64,000 nt of DNA from an uncultured Flavobacteriaceae bacterium (GTDB taxonomy: Bacteria > Bacteroidota > Bacteroidia > Flavobacteriales > Flavobacteriaceae), in NCBI GenBank assembly GCA_947489085.1, contig CANLCJ010000021.1, positions 1 to 64,000 of the forward strand. Reading direction: 5' to 3'. This document shows, in pieces, positions 61,392 to 64,000 of the stretch (the stretch's first letter is position 1; the number at the start of each line of letters is the position of its first letter). A program made the translations under genes and the position numbers. Under the pieces are notes generated by a model, which saw nothing but the letters and a program-made list of their open reading frames with translations, searched no databases and was not told where the DNA came from.

Positions 61392-64000
61392 TTGAATACC
61401 GAAGACCATTATATAAATATTAATACTATTGCTATAGATGTGGCGCAATTTGCGGCACACGAAACTCCAGAATATATAGTGGAACGTTTGCAACAAGCAA
61501 TTAAAGAGGTGCTACAAAAGTATGGGGAGAACTACAATCAATCGACCTCTCCTTTTAAAATATCTAGCACAGCAGCTCACCAATTACAGCAAGATCGAAA
61601 GCAATTAAACTTTGCAAATTTCAATGGTTTTAAACAAACTAGAACCCAAACTGTACCGCAAACAAGCGTTGTGCCGCAAATGGCTGCTTTTCAAACAAAC
61701 CAAGTTGGGCAATATCCTGCTCCATTACAAAATATTACTGGCTCCACTACTACAGAAAGTAATAAAAGCGAATCTATAAATACCGCAACAGCACAAGGTA
61801 TTACAACGTCTAATACATCCAGTGGCAACAGCCTCGTGCCAGAAGAGACAGCACTTGTAACAGCGATACAAGAAAAATATCTTAGTAAAACTTCTCCAGA
61901 TTATAATGAGAATCGCGTTTCGTATTGGCAACGTATTGTAGAAAAAATAGAAAAAGGAGAAGATGTCTTAAAGATGATTAAAGCGCCAGAACATATAGAG
62001 CTAAAAGCATTATATACAACAGTAATAAAACAAACGGCATTACAAAATACTTTAGACAAAGCAGTGCTGCGCAAGCGTATGATTGCGCATATTGAAACAC
62101 AATATCTAAAAGATAAAAGGCTAAAAAAAGAGCAGAAAACATTTTGGCAAATCATCTTAGAAAAGCTTAAAAATCCTAGTCAGGAGTTATTAAATATCCT
62201 TAGTGAAAACCCTGAACTCCTTTTATTCTTAGATTTGTTAACGCCAGAATACGACGATTTCGAGTTGTCATTAAAAGCACTTTTTAAAACCAACATCTTC
62301 ACCAGCTATAGAAACATATATCCAAAATTGGATACAAAAAGCATCTATACCAATTTAGGAAAGCTAAAAGATCTTACAGGTAGTAGTATAAGAGGTATTA
62401 ATAAAGATAAAGTAGGACTAATACACAAAGAAGGTCAAACTATTATTTTTAAGGTAGTAAAACCAAAAAATGCTAAGAATTTAGAACATACAAATTGGAA
62501 AATTTATAAAAAAGACGGTACTGTAATACATACATATATAGATAAAGGCGCAACATTAGCGTATACCTTTTTAGAACGTGGAATGTTTGTTGTAGAAGCC
62601 TATGGTAGTTTAGCAGAATATAAGAGTGATAAGCAATACAACGCCGCCGTTGCAGTTAAAGATAAAGGCACAAAAAGTTATATGGCCGTACATATAGTCG
62701 GACCTTTAAAAGGGATACAACTTTTAGGGCAAGATATTTTACGACTAGGAGAAGCGCTTAGTTTTGCACCAGAATGGCATTTTCAATTGGAAACTTTTCC
62801 AACACTAGAATGGACTTACCGTTTTAAAGCGACTAAGAAAGCCAGTTTTGGCCCAGAAATTCCAATAACAACACTACCAAATCAAAATAACACTTTAACA
62901 CATGTGTTTGAAGACAAAGGTTTTTACGAAATAAGTGTTAGCGAAACCGGTATAGATAAGCCATTTAAAGCTGTAAAAACTATAACTGTAGGTCACAATT
63001 GGGTAGTTGGTATAAAAGAAACGGAAAACAAGCATCTAAAATTAGCACATACAGACACAAGGTTTTTATTTGAAGTAGACAACTACCGTATTAACCCCGC
63101 AACTCCTGAAGAAATAGAACATGTGAAGTGGTTAGTGTTCAAAGCAGGTAAAATTTATACACCTAAAGGCAAAACACTACGGAAAGATGTTAATGGCAAA
63201 CCTTACCTAGATAAAGGCGCTTCTTTTGATGTGTTTATAGACGACGAAGGAGAGTATGGTATAGAAGCTTATATGAATGGCTATAGTATGCGGGGTAAAA
63301 GTTTTGCAAAAATAAGTGTAGTACATCCTAAGGTAACAGAAGCTTCATGGGTATACGAAGATGGCCAACCAAAGCAAATAACAGGACTAACTGAAGATAA
63401 TTATATAAAAGGTAAAATACCTAATTTTAATTCACGCCCTATTATAATAGACGTCTGCCAAGGAAAAACTGTAGTCTTCACAAAACAAACAGTTACTACA
63501 GATAAGGGCGCATTTAGAATACAGATACCTACAGTAAAAATTTTAGAACAGGTAAAAACGCTAGCAAAAGCACTAACGTTTAAAGTAAGCGGTAGCGCTT
63601 ATAAACTAAAAGGACAAGAAGTACTTTTAGCATCTCAATTACAGCTTACAGAACGCGAAAGTATTACGGCAGCTTATTTTATGCATAAAAATAACAAACT
63701 GTCTCCAATACGAAATGCAGTGCTATATGGTACGCGTATAATGTTTGTTGTAGAAACTGCCAATATGGTAGGGCAAAAATTAATTTTAGCGCTTTATAGT
63801 GCTAAAGATGTTAAAGATTATTCTTATTTTAGAACGCCATTGCGAACCAAGGAAGCCGTGGTAGTTACTGCAAGTGGTAAAGCTGCTGTAGAGTTTGAAC
63901 TGCAAAAAGATTGGGCTAACACTGACCGATATTATTATGTAAGCATAGCAAGTGGTACAAAATTTAGTTATTTGAAACAACAGTTTAACTCTAGTATGTT
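61392..64000 (+). CDS. Large multidomain exported-effector-like protein (partial)
   Basis: The frame starts at TTG 61392 (a stop lies 9 bp upstream) and is open for 869 codons to the window edge, so the 3' end is missing. The N-terminal 60 residues (NTIAIDVAQFAAHETPEYIV) are followed by a Ser/Thr/Gln-rich linker (about 60-150), a charged helical region (about 150-290), and then repeated beta-sandwich-like modules with Ig/PKD character from about residue 330 on. Typical segments are FKATKKASFGPE, LTHVFEDKGFYEISVSETG and YLDKGASFDVFIDDEGEYGI. I read it as the stalk of a polymorphic-toxin or contractile-system effector, with an expected C-terminal toxin beyond the window. The family assignment is uncertain. 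Confidence 0.6.
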   Translation, partial: MNTEDHYININTIAIDVAQFAAHETPEYIVERLQQAIKEVLQKYGENYNQSTSPFKISSTAAHQLQQDRKQLNFANFNGFKQTRTQTVPQTSVVPQMAAFQTNQVGQYPAPLQNITGSTTTESNKSESINTATAQGITTSNTSSGNSLVPEETALVTAIQEKYLSKTSPDYNENRVSYWQRIVEKIEKGEDVLKMIKAPEHIELKALYTTVIKQTALQNTLDKAVLRKRMIAHIETQYLKDKRLKKEQKTFWQIILEKLKNPSQELLNILSENPELLLFLDLLTPEYDDFELSLKALFKTNIFTSYRNIYPKLDTKSIYTNLGKLKDLTGSSIRGINKDKVGLIHKEGQTIIFKVVKPKNAKNLEHTNWKIYKKDGTVIHTYIDKGATLAYTFLERGMFVVEAYGSLAEYKSDKQYNAAVAVKDKGTKSYMAVHIVGPLKGIQLLGQDILRLGEALSFAPEWHFQLETFPTLEWTYRFKATKKASFGPEIPITTLPNQNNTLTHVFEDKGFYEISVSETGIDKPFKAVKTITVGHNWVVGIKETENKHLKLAHTDTRFLFEVDNYRINPATPEEIEHVKWLVFKAGKIYTPKGKTLRKDVNGKPYLDKGASFDVFIDDEGEYGIEAYMNGYSMRGKSFAKISVVHPKVTEASWVYEDGQPKQITGLTEDNYIKGKIPNFNSRPIIIDVCQGKTVVFTKQTVTTDKGAFRIQIPTVKILEQVKTLAKALTFKVSGSAYKLKGQEVLLASQLQLTERESITAAYFMHKNNKLSPIRNAVLYGTRIMFVVETANMVGQKLILALYSAKDVKDYSYFRTPLRTKEAVVVTASGKAAVEFELQKDWANTDRYYYVSIASGTKFSYLKQQFNSSM

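Noticed and set aside
1-64000. CRISPR array, tRNA or rRNA genes
   Set aside because: No regularly spaced repeats, no cloverleaf-like tRNA sequence and no rRNA segments were seen on reading both strands by eye.

Overview
The window looks like chromosomal DNA of a marine member of the Flavobacteriaceae (Bacteroidota). The evidence is the low GC content, SusC/SusD pairs, a hybrid two-component sensor, type IX secretion C-terminal tails, bshC, and promoters of the Bacteroidota TTTG / TAnnTTTG type. The gene set resembles the ulvan-degradation loci of Formosa-like algal polysaccharide degraders. That comparison rests on recalled family knowledge; no database search was run.

Layout. (1) 1-3.1 kb is an accessory patch: a lipoprotein gene whose signal peptide is split by a one-base shift, an orphan toxin-like zincin domain with a candidate immunity partner, and remnants of IS3-type and IS200/IS605 transposases. 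(2) 3.5-15.0 kb holds a GntR/LacI-type regulator and a ten-gene operon for uronate use (uxuB, a Gfo/Idh/MocA oxidoreductase, uxuA, kduI, kduD, a DUF4861 lipoprotein, uxaC, TRAP transporter dctPQM), closed by a perfect terminator. (3) 15.7-28.4 kb holds a hybrid two-component system, SusC/SusD, a GH88 unsaturated glucuronyl hydrolase and a GH2 enzyme. (4) 28.8-44.2 kb holds a second SusC/SusD with two fasciclin lipoproteins, a sulfatase-GH78 rhamnosidase fusion, and two tandem secreted BNR_4-type (ulvan-lyase-like) proteins with CBM6-like modules and T9SS tails. (5) 44.6-60.7 kb is mostly housekeeping: ribosome hibernation factor, flavodoxin reductase, MscS, CsbD, di-haem peroxidase with a PhoX-like protein, bshC, guaA, LysM protein, RhlE-type helicase. 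(6) 60.9-64.0 kb has a decayed module followed by a large multidomain ORF that runs off the window and contains the intact version of that module.

Inferred pathway. Secreted lyases cut ulvan-like glucuronate-rhamnose-3-sulfate chains. SusCD pairs import the oligosaccharides. The sulfatase-GH78 fusion, GH88 and GH2 trim them. KduI/KduD take the unsaturated uronate, and UxaC/UxuB/UxuA take glucuronate, to 2-keto-3-deoxygluconate (KDG). The KDG kinase and aldolase, and rhamnose catabolism, are not in this window.

The most notable find is a tandem 10-bp direct repeat (CAGGAYA-type). It occurs four times, always exactly 27 bp from the start of its second repeat to a TAnnTTTG-like -7 box. It lies upstream of the regulator gene, the uronate operon, the second SusCD operon and the sulfatase-rhamnosidase gene. 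It looks like an activator site taking the place of the -33 element and tying these four transcription units into one regulon.
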